Shown one piece after another: positions 1 to 11,815 of a stretch of DNA of 64,000 nucleotides. Below the pieces are notes generated by a model, which did not search any database, was not told the origin of the DNA, and saw only the letters and a program-made list of their open reading frames with translations. The stretch lies in NCBI GenBank assembly GCA_022315425.1, contig JAIUPT010000032.1:124001-188000 (forward strand). The letters run 5' to 3'. Made by a program: the position numbers and the translations under genes. Numbering within the stretch: position 1 is the first letter of the stretch; every line of letters begins with the position of its first letter. This DNA is from Pseudevernia furfuracea. Taxonomy: Eukaryota > Ascomycota > Lecanoromycetes > Lecanorales > Parmeliaceae.

Positions 1-1471
1 AGGGAGTAGGGACTTGAGAAAGACGGCGCGAGGGGAAGGTTTGACCGAGCTAATTGTGAGAACCCTGCGTCGATCTTTCTCGTCTATCATTACTATTTGG
101 GGTTAGCGCTACATCTGCTCCAATGGAATTGTTCCAGAGCAACAACGACCTGGTGAATAGATACAGAACGCTTCGACAGTCTGCTCGAATTACTGCTCCC
201 TCGTTCACTCGGCCGAGTTCATGGAGCACAGGCAAGGCGCTTTGATTCAGAAGACGACATGATTCTTGAGAAACAAAAGGGATATTAAATGCGACCCCCT
301 TATTTTTTGCCTATCAGGCAAGTTCAATTCGCACTCGTTGGTCCTTCCTGCTCTGCATGACCTTCAGAAACAGCCTTCTTTGTATGCCTGTCTCAGCAGG
401 CTACGCAGTCCCCAGAAGACCCTTTGAAAAGTAGCCAGCCGCACTCCACGGTTCTTCTCGCTGGGTCTCCTTCAGCCACCTTGTCATCTTGTCATGGCTC
501 TTGTGGGAATTGTAGTGCTTGCTCTTTCCAGTATATCACAGCTCAAATTCTACTGCACTTTTGATGGTTCGCGTCTTAGGGCTGCAGCTACGGCTGCGGT
601 TTGACGCATCCAGCTCTTTACAGCCCAAGGTATGAATCGAACGTCACGATGGCATAAAAATCAGACTAGCGATTAGGTCGATCAATCAAGGTGGAGCTGC
701 AGGCTATAGTACATGTTCTTGAGTCTGAATTCGGGAGAAGAGAATGCAATGCAAAGCAATGCTATAATCGTAACCTGCTTCTGCTCTATTCCCCCGGCAA
801 CAAAGAGCCCAGCACCTGACAATACCGAATAAATTTTGTATGGCAGCTCCAGAACAACTCAACTTTGCTGCTTGTGGTCAGAGCAGTTGCTTGGTTATGA
901 TAGCGTGAACATCCAATTGCGATTCGAGCAAAGGAAAGCGTACGCATACAGAACAGACATGTGCGCCAGGACATAAAAAAACTGGGACAGCACCAATGGT
1001 GCTCTTCGCAGAAGATAAATCTGAAATATCAAATCCATTTCCGAATTCTCTTTGAGCCACTTTGCCTAAGATGAGGCTTCTGCGTGCTGCTCCTAGATGA
1101 CCATCCTATTGGCTATTTTAACCCGACACCACAACCAGGCGTAAAGCTTTGCATATCCCTCGCAACAGTTGGAGTCGCTAAATCAATGCGTGGGACCTTG
1201 CTGTGGGAAGTCAGCAGCTAGAATCATTTCCAATCTATGAGTTACACATGAGACTTTCCGAAGTCCGCATTGCGCATCTCTTGGGTAAATGCATTAGATT
1301 GTGCCGAAGATGCGGTTTTATTCGCCAACAAGAACGCAATACTACATCCTCTCACTCGTGGGCATTAAAGCAATCAGATACGTACTACCTACAAGGGTTT
1401 CCTCAGAACTGGTGGATCTATCTGCGATTGCCAGTGCGCCTGAGCAATGATTGTGAGTGGCTCCTATTACC
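1..1471. other. gene-free stretch
   Basis: I see no convincing coding region, RNA gene or repeat here. Open frames on both strands are below about 90 codons, overlap each other and have no recognisable motif. It probably includes the upstream region of the decayed ankyrin gene that follows. Confidence 0.5.
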
Positions 1472-2552
1472 ATGTTGACTGCCTTCATCAGTACTTCTCA
1501 GGTCAGCGTCGAGACCAAGCTCGACAAGTCCGTGGAAGAGTTTCGCCAAGGGAAAAGAGGGTTCAATTGTCTCGTTGCAGGCAGCGGATAGTCTCTCAGC
1601 CGACGACAAGGCGGTGTGGCGAACGATTCGCAAGGAATTGGAAGAGATTGGTATTAGCGTAGCTGCATTTGATGCGATCCGCAAGTTCATCTTTGATTGG
1701 CTTGTCCGCGTAGTAGAGACAAGAGCATTCGAAGAACAAAATGAGTACTTCATCGATGGGGAGAATAATTTGGGCGACGAGCAAGACTTGCGAAGCGATG
1801 ATGAGCCGGGAGGTCAAGCCACGGAACGACAGATCGAGGACACCGAGTCTGAGTCTCTTGGAAGTATCAGGGAGGACCGACTGCTCGCCCGGCCACCGTC
1901 TTCAAGATCTGCTCTTGACGCCGAACCCAATGTTCCGGAGCGGGGCCCCAAGGCATCTGACCAGTCCTTCGCCCGTACGCGAAAAGCGCCAAAACATAGA
2001 ACACGCGTTCCCCGTGTTGCAGCCCTGCTAGCAAGTATGTCACGTCCAAGAAGATGACTCATTGAAGTTGTCGATGGGAAGGACGTGTCGAAAGCGTTCA
2101 AGATTCTCAAGGACGAGGTTTCGTTCCACATTCTTGGCTTGGAAACACTAGATAAGGCGCTTTAAATCGCTAATTCTCAACTCGAGAGTCCCGATCCTCG
2201 CCGTTTAATCGCCGAGCTCATAGCCAGGGGAGGTGACGTCAATGACAGACTCGAAAAAGGTCGTGACCGTGCTCAGTCCGGAGAGACCAGTCTTTGAAAC
2301 AGCGTTTTAAATGGGTCTGTCGATACCACACGACTTCTCATCGAAAACAGGGCTGATGTCAACTGCACGGACTGGAAACCGCGAGACAAATATCACGTAT
2401 CGGGAGTGCGTGCAATAGAAAGCGTGGTGCCTTATCCCTCTTCCTTGGATCAAGAAACGACTTTAAGGAGAAAATTGCTCAAACTTGCTGGTATCGCGGA
2501 AATGCTCATAGTCTACGCGTTTGTGTCGAGCGACGATGTCTGTGCCGTATAG
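1472..2552 (+). pseudogene. decayed ankyrin-repeat gene
   Basis: One reading frame can be followed from an ATG at 1472 (MLTAFISTSQVSVETKLDKS) with a single-base frame change near 1575. After that it stays in the same frame to 2552, interrupted by TGA at 2055, TAA at 2163 and TGA at 2295. The N-terminal part (SADDKAVWRTIRKELEEIGI and onward) resembles the leader region found before ankyrin repeats in fungal proteins. The 3' part holds ankyrin-like units (RRLIAELIARGGDVNDR; then GETSL, stop, NSVLNGSVDTTRLLIENRADVN). Each stop could come from CGA or CAA, or from TGG, by one transition. Seen: continuous homology across the stops. Inferred: an inactivated ankyrin protein of the NLR-like/defence type. 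The 3' end is uncertain because the frame also stops at 2550. Confidence 0.65.
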
Positions 2553-3757
2553 TAGATCTTTCGTAGATATGTCTGTGCCAAAACCTACTCGGTGACTGAT
2601 CACTTCAAAAAGATTATGTCTTCGCACAGCCTCGGTCATAGTCACTGTCACTTGCTTTCACGGACGGCTTGGCTTCGCCAATTGGTGACCTAATGAAATC
2701 AGGCGCCTGAGAAGCTGAGCTCCGAGCAACATAATTATCGGAGGCGCCTTGACAAGGCTAGAATCCCATTGCCTGTGGTTCCCTTATTACTGCTATTCGG
2801 TTGACAAAATTCTCTTATGAAGTCAATCATCTGTTCAATCAGAGCCTTCATACTCCCCGAGTGCTAGCATGTGGTTATGCCAAATACAAACGGAATTGGA
2901 GTGTATGTCGATACACCCAGATATCACGAGACGCCTACAAACTCAGCCCGCTCGTCATGTCGAGGAACATCCGTGAAAATCTGACCGTGGCGTCGGTTTT
3001 CTGAACGTTCGACACGTAAGTCTAGACAAAGCTCCGTGATAAAGCAGGTATTTGCTTGCAAGACAATGAAAAAAAAAAATTTATGAGATCGTCTGAAGAA
3101 AAAGCCCCCAATGATCCTCCAGTAGGATCTCGTTCGGAAGCACGAGTATATGGCAGAGATCGCGGGTGTCGGGGACGAGTGTGAGGAACAAAGCCGAAGA
3201 GGCTTTACACCAACTTTCGCTGAGGGATTACCGCCTGTATGAGTGTTGGGCTTGCGAGTGGAATGGTGCAATACGATGAGGAACCGATGATTGCAAACAG
3301 CCCTTGTTCTTAATAACCAGATAACGTAAGGGTACTTGTAGAAGACTTTCTGTGTTGAATCGCAGCTCGGACCCGCCACACCAACCGTTCAACACGAACC
3401 ACAGCCTTTCCAATAGGGAAAATTGGTACCGAGTAGCTTTCATCTTATCGGCTCAGCCCTCTGCCTTCCACTCTCTACTAGAAAAGTGGTTGAAAGTCTA
3501 CAGACTACTTTATATATCCTCTACTTGTACGGAGTAATTAGCTGCTGACTTTTGCGACGAGCTCGAATATGTTGTAGAAGGATATGTGAAGATTAAATAC
3601 GACATCAGCTGCTTCTCAAGACTAGCATATAATATTTCTTCGCATGCAATTTCTTATGATGGGACGAGCTATTTAAGAGGACAATACAAAAAACGCCATC
3701 GCATGGTTAAAATCAACAACATACGCCAGACGAAGTATCTTTGTGAAAGTCATAGGA
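2553..3757. other. gene-free stretch
   Basis: No supported gene. A 151-codon open frame on the minus strand (2924-3379) crosses a poly-A/poly-T run near 3068 and has biased, unconserved composition (runs of Phe), so I treat it as chance. An 8-bp palindrome (aggcgcct) at about 2700 and its partner at about 2742 form a weak inverted repeat. Confidence 0.4.
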
Positions 3758-5248
3758 CTACATCTCCAGCGTCATTCCTACCTTCTCGCAGTTTTCCCTC
3801 AACGTCTTTTCCCAGCCGCTTCCAGGATAATGGTGAATTGTCTTAAGGATGAGCTCTCTGAGCTTTGGTAGACGTAGCTGCTTTTGTTCGAAGAGATTAC
3901 TGAGCAAGCCATCAGCGTACTCCAGCACATCGATCCCAACAAGCTTTATGACCTCGATGGAAGGAGGCAGTACATCCACCAGATGTCGGATGATTTGTCC
4001 CTGGTCTCTATCACGGGAGATCTCGTCCGGATTGTATTTTGAATCATAGGAAGCATTTTCGACATAGACATTGCTGTCAAGGATAACCTTCCTCAATACC
4101 TCGAAGTCTCGTAAGGATCCCTTGCACGGGTGGAGATCGCCCTCCCCGCTCCGCAAATCCCAACGTCCATAAATTCTGAGGGATTCGAGACTGTGTTTGG
4201 CGTGTTCGAGGAGGGTCCCAATGATTTTATGGATTTCCATTGCACCACCACCACCCATATTCTCGTTGTAGTCGTAGGAAAATCCCTTTAATGCTTTGAT
4301 GCCAGCCAACAGATCTGCTAGGGATTCGGGTTTGACTGCGCTGTGTTGAAGATCGATTGAAGTGATGTTGGAGGTGTGGGGCGGGAACCGCCATGTGGAT
4401 CTGGCGCCATCGTAACTTTGGACGAAATCGCCAATTATCATCCGCATAGATGAGAGCGCGGCAAATGGCATAAAACGTTCGAATTCCTCACCCTCGCCAT
4501 CTGCATACCGCATATCTGCGTCGTCGTACCCCAGAAAGCGAACGTGGAACAATTTCATGAGAGGCTTTCGTGCACGGGGACTCCGCTGCAGGTTCTGATC
4601 CTGGAAGCAAATCCAGTTGATCGCTTTTTCCAGGAACCGAATACCAGATGTGGATTGTTCGAGAGAGATTCCCTCCAGATTGGGGAGTAAGAAAAGTAAG
4701 AGAGCCAGCATTGCATCTCTGCTACCTTCTTTGGCTGCGCTACAAGCTTCTCTCACGTCGAATGCGTCAACGCTATCAGACGTTTCCACGTAAGTACGGT
4801 CTGGGTTCGAAAAGTCTGACTCCCTGAATCTCTCTTCAATGTAGCCTTGGATGTCTTGCATGGTTTCCTGGCAAATAGCATCGTCTTTGCTCTTCTCAAC
4901 CTTGAACTCTTCCGTGTCCTCTTTATCCTCATCCTCAATGGCATCATCAGGAGGATTAGGATGGTGGCAACATTGGAACTTAAGCAATCTTGTGTACTCT
5001 CCGATCCTCCAATCCATACAGATATCCCGAATCAACGGCAATGGATGAGAGTTGTTTTCATGGCGATGGCAACCATGAAGTCCCCATTTTTCGTAAATCC
5101 TCTTTCGATGTAGGTGAAGTGACACTGCGTCCTTGGCCAGATGATGGACCGCTTTGCGACAAAGCGAGAAGTTGATGATATCATCAGGGTGAATCTGATC
5201 AATAATTTTGTTGAGCAGCTCGTTCGGGAGGTCGAGGAGTTGAGGCAT
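3758..5248 (-). CDS. F-box protein (496 aa)
   Basis: Single-exon gene of 496 residues. Residues 4-45 form an F-box: LLDLPNELLNKIIDQIHPDD followed by a Leu-Cys-Arg-rich helix, the usual start of Pezizomycotina F-box proteins. F-box proteins dock substrates on SCF (Skp1-cullin) ubiquitin ligases. The middle holds an acidic stretch (around residues 105-125) and the C-terminal half has leucine-spaced segments that could be degenerate LRR-like repeats, the probable substrate side. The ATG at 5248 is chosen because the F-box follows directly. An ordinary complete gene with no frame disruption; the substrate cannot be told from sequence. Confidence 0.9.
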   Translation of the reverse strand: MPQLLDLPNELLNKIIDQIHPDDIINFSLCRKAVHHLAKDAVSLHLHRKRIYEKWGLHGCHRHENNSHPLPLIRDICMDWRIGEYTRLLKFQCCHHPNPPDDAIEDEDKEDTEEFKVEKSKDDAICQETMQDIQGYIEERFRESDFSNPDRTYVETSDSVDAFDVREACSAAKEGSRDAMLALLLFLLPNLEGISLEQSTSGIRFLEKAINWICFQDQNLQRSPRARKPLMKLFHVRFLGYDDADMRYADGEGEEFERFMPFAALSSMRMIIGDFVQSYDGARSTWRFPPHTSNITSIDLQHSAVKPESLADLLAGIKALKGFSYDYNENMGGGGAMEIHKIIGTLLEHAKHSLESLRIYGRWDLRSGEGDLHPCKGSLRDFEVLRKVILDSNVYVENASYDSKYNPDEISRDRDQGQIIRHLVDVLPPSIEVIKLVGIDVLEYADGLLSNLFEQKQLRLPKLRELILKTIHHYPGSGWEKTLRENCEKVGMTLEM

Positions 5249-6011
5249 CGTGCGCTAGGTCTTGCTGCACTGCTGGACTCGGGGAAGTATATTGAGTATG
5301 GAAGCAAAGCCACGGGCAGTGTATGTCACCCGCGGTGATAGATGGAAGTGCCTAGGAAACTGTAGGATCAAGAGCGATATCTGTGAGGCTTGTAGCACAA
5401 GTTAGCATCGAAGCGAAACCGAGTCTGATGACAGCGCTGGGAGATGGTATATTGAGCTAGAGTGTCTTTACCTACATGGCATAAGTTAGAGACTCACTAT
5501 GGCGAAGATGATCAGGTTTTGAAGGATTGTTGAGGGTGCTCAAAATTGGGTGATGCAAGAAGAAGCTGGGGATGGGAGCGGGGTGACCTACCTTATGTAG
5601 GTCTTCCACTAGCGCATTTCGCGTTTTAACACTTTTCCCGTCTTATCCAATGTCTTCTCTGTAATTTATGGCTTCCGAGGGTTGAATCCTCCAATGGAGA
5701 ACGGTCGTTTCCCCTTCCCCCCTCTCAGCTGCTCAAACGCTTCACATCTGTTAGATCCACAAAAACCTTGTGTAGGTTCCGACAGGAGGCCACTAAGACC
5801 TGTACTCAGGTCGGTTTCTTTCACGACGTGGGCTGTAGAAGCACAGCTTTCTGACTAATGTCTATTCTCAATTTGGTGCTAACGTAGCAATTTATCCTGT
5901 ATCAAGGTGTCGTGCGACGGATCCGGCACCCAAATTCTCATCCGACGCACAAGCTGAAGGTCTTTCCAATCGGTAGTTTCCAAGCCTTCACCCCACAACT
6001 TCCCCACATAA
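5249..6011. other. intergenic region between two minus-strand genes
   Basis: Contains the upstream region of the F-box gene and the downstream region of TDP1. A short open frame that begins in the last TDP1 exon and ends in this gap (5879-6094, minus) is an out-of-frame shadow. Nothing else supported. Confidence 0.5.
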
Positions 6012-7932
6012 CTACTGCTCCGTAAAATACCAGGGCTCCTTATCGCCGTATGCTTCTCCAGGAACCTGCATTGGGACCGGGACGATCGCCTCAAACTCTT
6101 TTAGATCACCCTTGCCGGCACCAGACATAGTCCGATGCACTGGTACAAGTACTCCACATTCCCAATTACGGCAATTAAGTTTGGGCTTTTTCGTTGCTCG
6201 ATCCTTGAAAAGCTTGCCCCATGCGCTCTCCGAACAATTGGCTGACCCGATATACGCCCAGGACTTGGATGGGTCGTCTTGCGGCCGTACGAACAGTAGC
6301 TAATGGGATTAGCTTAATCTTGAAAATGGAGGGGCAAGTGGAAAATACCTTGTTATGCATAAGCATACCAGGCCTTACACTCTTGCAGTTCCGTAGGATC
6401 TCCCGCGGGAAAGTGGGCGAGTTGTACCACTTGGACTGAAAGCAAATAGTACCTGCCGAACGTGCGGTTGACTCTTTCACGGTGTCATTAGTAGGGTAGT
6501 AGACATGAAAGCTCTGTCGCAGATGAGTCCGTAACCGTTCGCGCAAACCATCCTTTGCTTGTGAACACTCTTGCGACGTCGTTTTCTTCCTTGATGCAAC
6601 GGGCGGATTGCGCCAATTGTACTCCGTAATTCCATCATCACCCTGAGCAGCAAGGTAAAGCATCGCTAGGAAGTCGTCGTTGAGGGACCCAACCGAAGAA
6701 GTGACGAAGTCAATGTGGAGGGGTTTGTCCGTTGCAAGGCTCAACTCCTTCACCGCGCGACCCAGCCCGCAGTAGCCGGTACGCTTCCCTGACTCTCCAG
6801 AATGCGCACCACCTATACTGTGAACGAATGCAAGATGTCCTGTTGCCGTGAAGTCGAAGTTGTACATGCTGTCGATGATGCTCTGCTCAAGGCCCATAGC
6901 TTCCAAAAAGTAGATCAGTTCCGTGCCGAAGAATGTTATGTTCTCTGTTCTCGTACGCTGTCCATCGGATAGGCGGGGTAAATCGATGAGGAAGACCATA
7001 TTCTCCATCTGCGTAGACTCCAGAGTCAGTTTGGGGTCAACGAAATAAGGATCTTAAGACCGGTATGGGCTGTCAGAAAAGGTATTTTGCTCCCTGAATA
7101 CGTCTGGGTTTAAGAGGCTATCAGGAAGGCATGGACTCACAATTCCAGTTTCACCCCAATCGTAAGAGACCAAATTTGCCGTTGGAACCGCCACCCTCAG
7201 GTGACCAGGATGAGAAAGTAGCATAAGCTTTGAATGCATGCAGCTGATTTGGCCCTCCATGGATGGAAAACAAAGCCGTAGATTAGACATCGCTGCAGTT
7301 TCACGCCGGTACTGCTGCTGAGTCGACTGGTCCTTAGCCTGCATGACCAGCGTAATGTGAGTACTTCTCGTATTGATTTTTGCCATAAGCCAGTCTATGT
7401 CCCATTGGAAGGAACTCAGAACGGCCAAGCTAAGGTCATCCTTCTGCAGAACCTCTTCGAGTTTAATGTCATCGGCCCTTCGATCATGGCCGAACGCCCA
7501 GGTCTTCTTGACTGTCTCTGCAAGAAATACAGGACCCTTGCCGTCAGAGCCAGATGAAGCTCGAGATGCCACGGGAGCCTGCAGTGCTGTTGTTGTCCTA
7601 TCTATTGCCGACATTGATGATATCGGAAGGCGATTCGCCGCTGTCTTACGGGGTGGTGGAGGTGAGATTGATGGCGCCTTTCTCTTCCGACCCAACCGCT
7701 CCTGTTCCATTTGCTTACGATCCAGGCCCAACAGACCCAGTCCGGCTCTTGAAGAAGTATCATCCTTTGTTACTTCTGCACGGCTAGCTGTCCTCGCAGG
7801 CTTTCTTTCTGTTTCGCTGTCACTGTCGAGACTGATAGCTTCACGGGCTGTTTCTCCTGTGCCTCCGGTGGTTGAATCCTGGAGCGATAAGGCTATGGCT
7901 CGCTTCAGGTCCTCATCATCGGAAGATGCCAT
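6012..7932 (-). CDS. TDP1: tyrosyl-DNA phosphodiesterase 1, three exons (579 aa)
   Basis: Removes topoisomerase I peptides and other adducts from DNA 3' ends in the nucleus. Exons on the minus strand: 7932-7141, 7008-6349, 6299-6012; introns 7140-7009 (132 bp) and 6348-6300 (49 bp), both phase 0. Both HKN catalytic motifs of this phospholipase-D-type family are present: H233/K235/N253 (CMHSKLML ... PTANLVSYDWGETG) and H482/K484/N505 (MLMHNK joined across intron 2 to SANCSESAWG). SSVGSLNDDF and AAQGDDG are family landmarks. The N-terminus (residues 5-19, DDEDLKRAIALSLQD) matches a ubiquitin-interacting motif and is followed by a disordered basic region to about residue 110. Ends KEPWYFTEQ then stop. 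Length is normal for fungal Tdp1. Confidence 0.95.
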
Positions 7933-9395
7933 GGTGATATCTGCGATCAGGGCTGGCGCGATATTCGTCTTGCTTTGAAAAATCCGGGTGGATGTTGACT
8001 CATTATTTACTGCTCGATTACGTCAGACAAAGCTATGGATTGGATCGAGGCGACACTCAAATCAGTAGAAATAAATTCTCGGCGAATGCAAGAGCTTTTG
8101 ATATTGATTTCATGGAATCTTTTCGCGCGGTGTCTCTCTCTCGCTGTTGTTGCTTACGTTAACAAGTTACTCTAGGGTATTTCATTGGCTGAACTGAAAA
8201 ACATTAATCCGCTCCGAAAAGCCCCACCCCTCGGTCCCATCCCCCAGCTCTCGTCCGAGGCGGTCCTACCTTCTCATCACTCATGCTCGCCTTCCAGTCC
8301 ACGTTCTGAGAGCTTTTCATTCATATGGATTGCTGTAATCATTATGTATTTCAGAGCAGTCTATACACAGTCTAGGAGGGCTGTAAAACTTCATGCTACA
8401 CCCCTTAGATTTCGTGACAGGGCACAAGCTAAGGTATCCGATCGGTTTGCGATACTGCAGGCATCGCATCAGCTGTAGGAAGAAGGGTCCAGAATCCTCT
8501 ACAGAGAACACCTCTTTCGATTTCTCTTCGGATTTACAACATGCAACGCTACACATGGAGAACCTCAGACTCTGTCCGAATCCTGCAACTCTTCGGCACT
8601 TCTCAGATTTTACGAAAATCATGTTTGATCAAGCTCCAATTTTGCATCATGATGGATAATGTGCTGGAAGCCCTGAAGCAGCTGACGGGTTCAAGAGTCT
8701 GAATTTTGAAGTGGATGCACCAAATGTCAAGCGATGCTGGCAGCCAGGACGTCTCATCCCCTGGGTCTCGCCCCTGTTGATGTATATGAAGGACAATTTG
8801 ACACCGGCTCTGGGACCTGGCATGTATGCTAGAGGTGATAGCTACCAATTTTTAGTCTTCACACCTCAAGACCATAAACCATGATGAGGTACTGCGTCCG
8901 GTGATTGGCAAGGTGCTTCCTACCCTTCATTTTGATACGAAACTCTGGCCATGATGACCCGCGGTGGAATTGGAAGCAGACAGAGATATAGGTACATTCG
9001 TGCCGTCACTCTCCCATACATCATGTTGGCAAAGGGCTACAAAGTCAACGAGCAGATTACCTTAAGATGAGAGCAGAACGACCGCTGAGTCATGTTTGTA
9101 TTTTGTGTTATTGGACAGTGTGTCTGGGTCGGGCACCGGCTCTCCCATGAATCGAGTCGATGTCTCACACCTGAATATCGCCGTCCATCCATCCTGAGTA
9201 AGTCATGTGTGACGATACTGTGAGTTTCAAGGTCATCAAGCTAACTATGAACACTTTGCCAGAATTATCCGCCAGCAAAAAAGCCCAAACCGCATCAGTC
9301 AGCTCTTTCTGACCTCCGCGGTTCTCCGCCACCCTCTCTAAGTCCTCGAATATAGTCTCATCTCACCCGTCTCTATAATAAATATAAGTCCAGAG
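7933..9395. other. gene-free stretch
   Basis: Contains the TDP1 promoter side (7933 onward). Short open frames at 8185-8659 on both strands overlap and lack recognisable features. I see no RNA gene or repeat. Confidence 0.45.
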
Positions 9396-10137
9396 ACTAT
9401 TAGTACCTCGATCCCCAACAATGAAGGCATCCTATCCAAGCTTTCTCGAGAAGTCCGCGACGAGATCTACTGTTCCTTCGTCAAAAGCAGATATTCCATC
9501 GCTTTAGTGCCATATCAAGCTTCGGCATCGAATTCCATCGCTACCACCTTTTCAAGCTTCGATGTTGATGGCCCCGATTTTAGCATCCTCCGAATCTCGA
9601 AAGCTTTCAGCCATGAAGGCATCTGATTATTGGATACGGAAAGCACCTTCAAGTGCTACCGTCACTTTTCTGATGACGGAAGATACACACAATATCTGAA
9701 GGAGGTCACTGACCGCGTGATGAAGCTGGATTTTTACATGATTGGCATCGGCAACCGCTCCAAGACCCAATTCAGCCTTGATGACATATCTCGACCATGC
9801 TTAGAGAAAATGGCAGAAATCTGCGAGACTACTATCGACCATTTCACCGGCACCGACATCACGCGCAATCATATGCGGATCGTACTTATTTTGATCAGCG
9901 GACTCGACTATTCCAGTCCTAGAAAAGGCATGGAAGGTTCCGTACGGTCAAAGTGGAGCCCCGTTCTCTGTCAGAGTCGCAGCTTGCCTAGCTCATTAGC
10001 GACTATATGGAAAAGGTAATGCAAGCGATCGAGGCAAACCTTGGGCCTGCATTAGGAATTACTACATCTAGATATATTGGCAATCCTGAGGATTGCGATT
10101 GCTATGGCTACCTCATTCTCCACCCCACCAACCCCTA
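9396..10137 (+). pseudogene. decayed LPxELR (F-box-like/2EXR-type) gene
   Basis: A frame starting around 9396 reads ILSKLSREVRDEIYCSFV, the family's opening motif, then ILRISKAFSHEGI, a TGA stop at 9627, and LDTESTFKCYRHFSDD. Further on, TTIDHFTGTDITRNHMRIVL aligns with ASVDHFTGTEIERNNLLITI of the intact paralog at 22118-23044. After a frame change near 9920 the C-terminal block continues (MEKVMQAIEANLGPALG ... GYLILHPTNP, stop) with in-frame TAG codons before it. The initiator ATG at 9421 is out of frame with the homologous part. So: one frameshift, at least one internal stop and a lost start. Function of the family is unknown; it resembles F-box substrate adaptors. Confidence 0.65.
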
Positions 10138-10234
10138 ATCAAAAATAAAGGGCCGGAGGTAAAGCGGCAGGAATGAGATACCAGAAGACAGAGCTGGATC
10201 TTCCCCAGGAGGAGACAAAAGCTGAACAAGACCG

Positions 10235-10762
10235 TTAGCTAGCCGAAGGAATAGCATGCACAAGGACAATAAGAGGCAGATATAGAAGCAAATGAAAACT
10301 TGGAACAAGATTTTTTGGGAGCCATCGTAGCCCAAATTCTAAATTTTGTGTATGTAAGTAGAACCTTTTTACCACTGAATATTGTTGCAACAGATAGGAT
10401 TGTCTGTCAACGCATCCGGTCCAGCCATTGGCCATCGATCTATCACCAGTCGTGGTCTGCAGTCGAAGTGGCCGGGCCATTCTTTCCCATCGTAAGACAC
10501 CGGTCTCGGACCTAGGTGAATCGTCACCGACGGCAAGGCGGACTGCGTCCTCCTGTGTAAAAGCCATCTCTGCAATACACAACAAGATTTCATCCAGATC
10601 ATTCCTAGGCTCCTTACCATCTGTCCAATAACTTCTATCATCCATAATTCTCCCGTCCTTATTGCAAGTTCTCCACGGACTGCCCCAAGAAAAAAGCATC
10701 CTTCTCCCATCCCCGCCAAAGGTAGATTTCCTCCGAGCAAAATCGCTTTCTTTGGGATTCAA
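10235..10762 (-). pseudogene. unidentified coding relic
   Basis: Two overlapping minus frames give protein-like text that seems to belong together: MDDRSYWTDGKEPRNDLDEI ... EMAFTQEDAVR in one frame, then LPSVTIHLGPRPVSYDGKEW ... FDCRPRLVIDRWPM in another, joined near 10520. I do not recognise the family. The region could also be chance open frames in a CG-balanced stretch; no start, splice site or full domain is visible. Confidence 0.25.
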
Positions 10763-11815
10763 TCAGCCCTCAGGTTCGATGGAAGCCCCTAATGCAATCA
10801 TTTACAGGGACGCCTTTCGAAAGTCGGGTTAGGGCTGCTACCTCCAAGCGGAGATGATAGCGACTGGACTCGTGGCATTGCCATCTTGATGGAGCTCAGT
10901 TGCGACCCAAGTCACTTTCTCCCGATCGATGCATATTGCCTTGACCATCAACCCTGTCCTTGTCTCCAGCACCTACCACACTCTGGGCAGTCTCCAGTAG
11001 ACGCAAGCCCCGACACCGTACGTTGCGCATTACTTGCATGTTCAGCGCTACCCGCTAGACTCTGGTGGCCATCATCGAACAACCTGCTATACGGCTGGCA
11101 AATAAATTTTCTCCTCTTCAACGAGGTATATTGGCTAGAGACTGTACATAGCCGTTCAATGAGAAAGGTAGGCTTTGGCCCTCGGAGTAACCTTCCTCAT
11201 CTGACGGATTTCACGCTAGGTTTCAATAGGTACTTACAACCCGGCCTAATCGCTCTCTCCTCAACTGGGAAGCCAAGAACCAGGGCACCTTCCTCTTTGG
11301 AGTTTTGAATTGCTGCATGCTTATGTCAGCACAAGGCTGTGAGGCTGAAAGACAGATTAGATTGTTCATGTCGCAATCTCCATCTATTTCATCTTCTTCC
11401 GTTGCACACACTCTCTATATTTTCTAAAATTTCATCAAATCTTGTATACGTATACGCACCGCAAACTCTCCGGCCACGTACCCAACTCTATTTTACCCGC
11501 TGTGGTAAATGATACGGTTGTATAGAGCCTGCCGTGGAGAGACAGTGCCAGGCAGGCCTATTCTGGTAATCCACTCGGGATGACAGCCAGCGCTTGACAC
11601 GATTATCATTTGCTGACTCTAGGGCCTTTCCAATGTACCGGCCATCACACTTGTTGAAATTCGCCTAATCTTACTACCGTGGGAAAACTTGCTAAGTAAT
11701 CACAGAAAAAACTCATGGAATCCGGATGCCATACTTACCGTTGGTAACACCAGACGTGTATGAGTAGACCAACTTCTCAAAAACAGCTTCATCCGATAGA
11801 AGGGTTTCTTTCACA
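10763..11815. other. gene-free stretch upstream of the CorA-like gene
   Basis: A 140-codon open frame at 10886-11308 (plus) shows no recognisable motif and is not supported as a gene. The 3' part should contain the promoter and leader of the gene starting at 11816; an AATG start context (cacaatgg) is clear but no TATA box stands out. Confidence 0.4.

Noticed and set aside
2924..3379. 151-codon minus-strand open frame
   Set aside because: Composition is driven by a poly-A/T run and no motif, splice site or family resemblance is visible.
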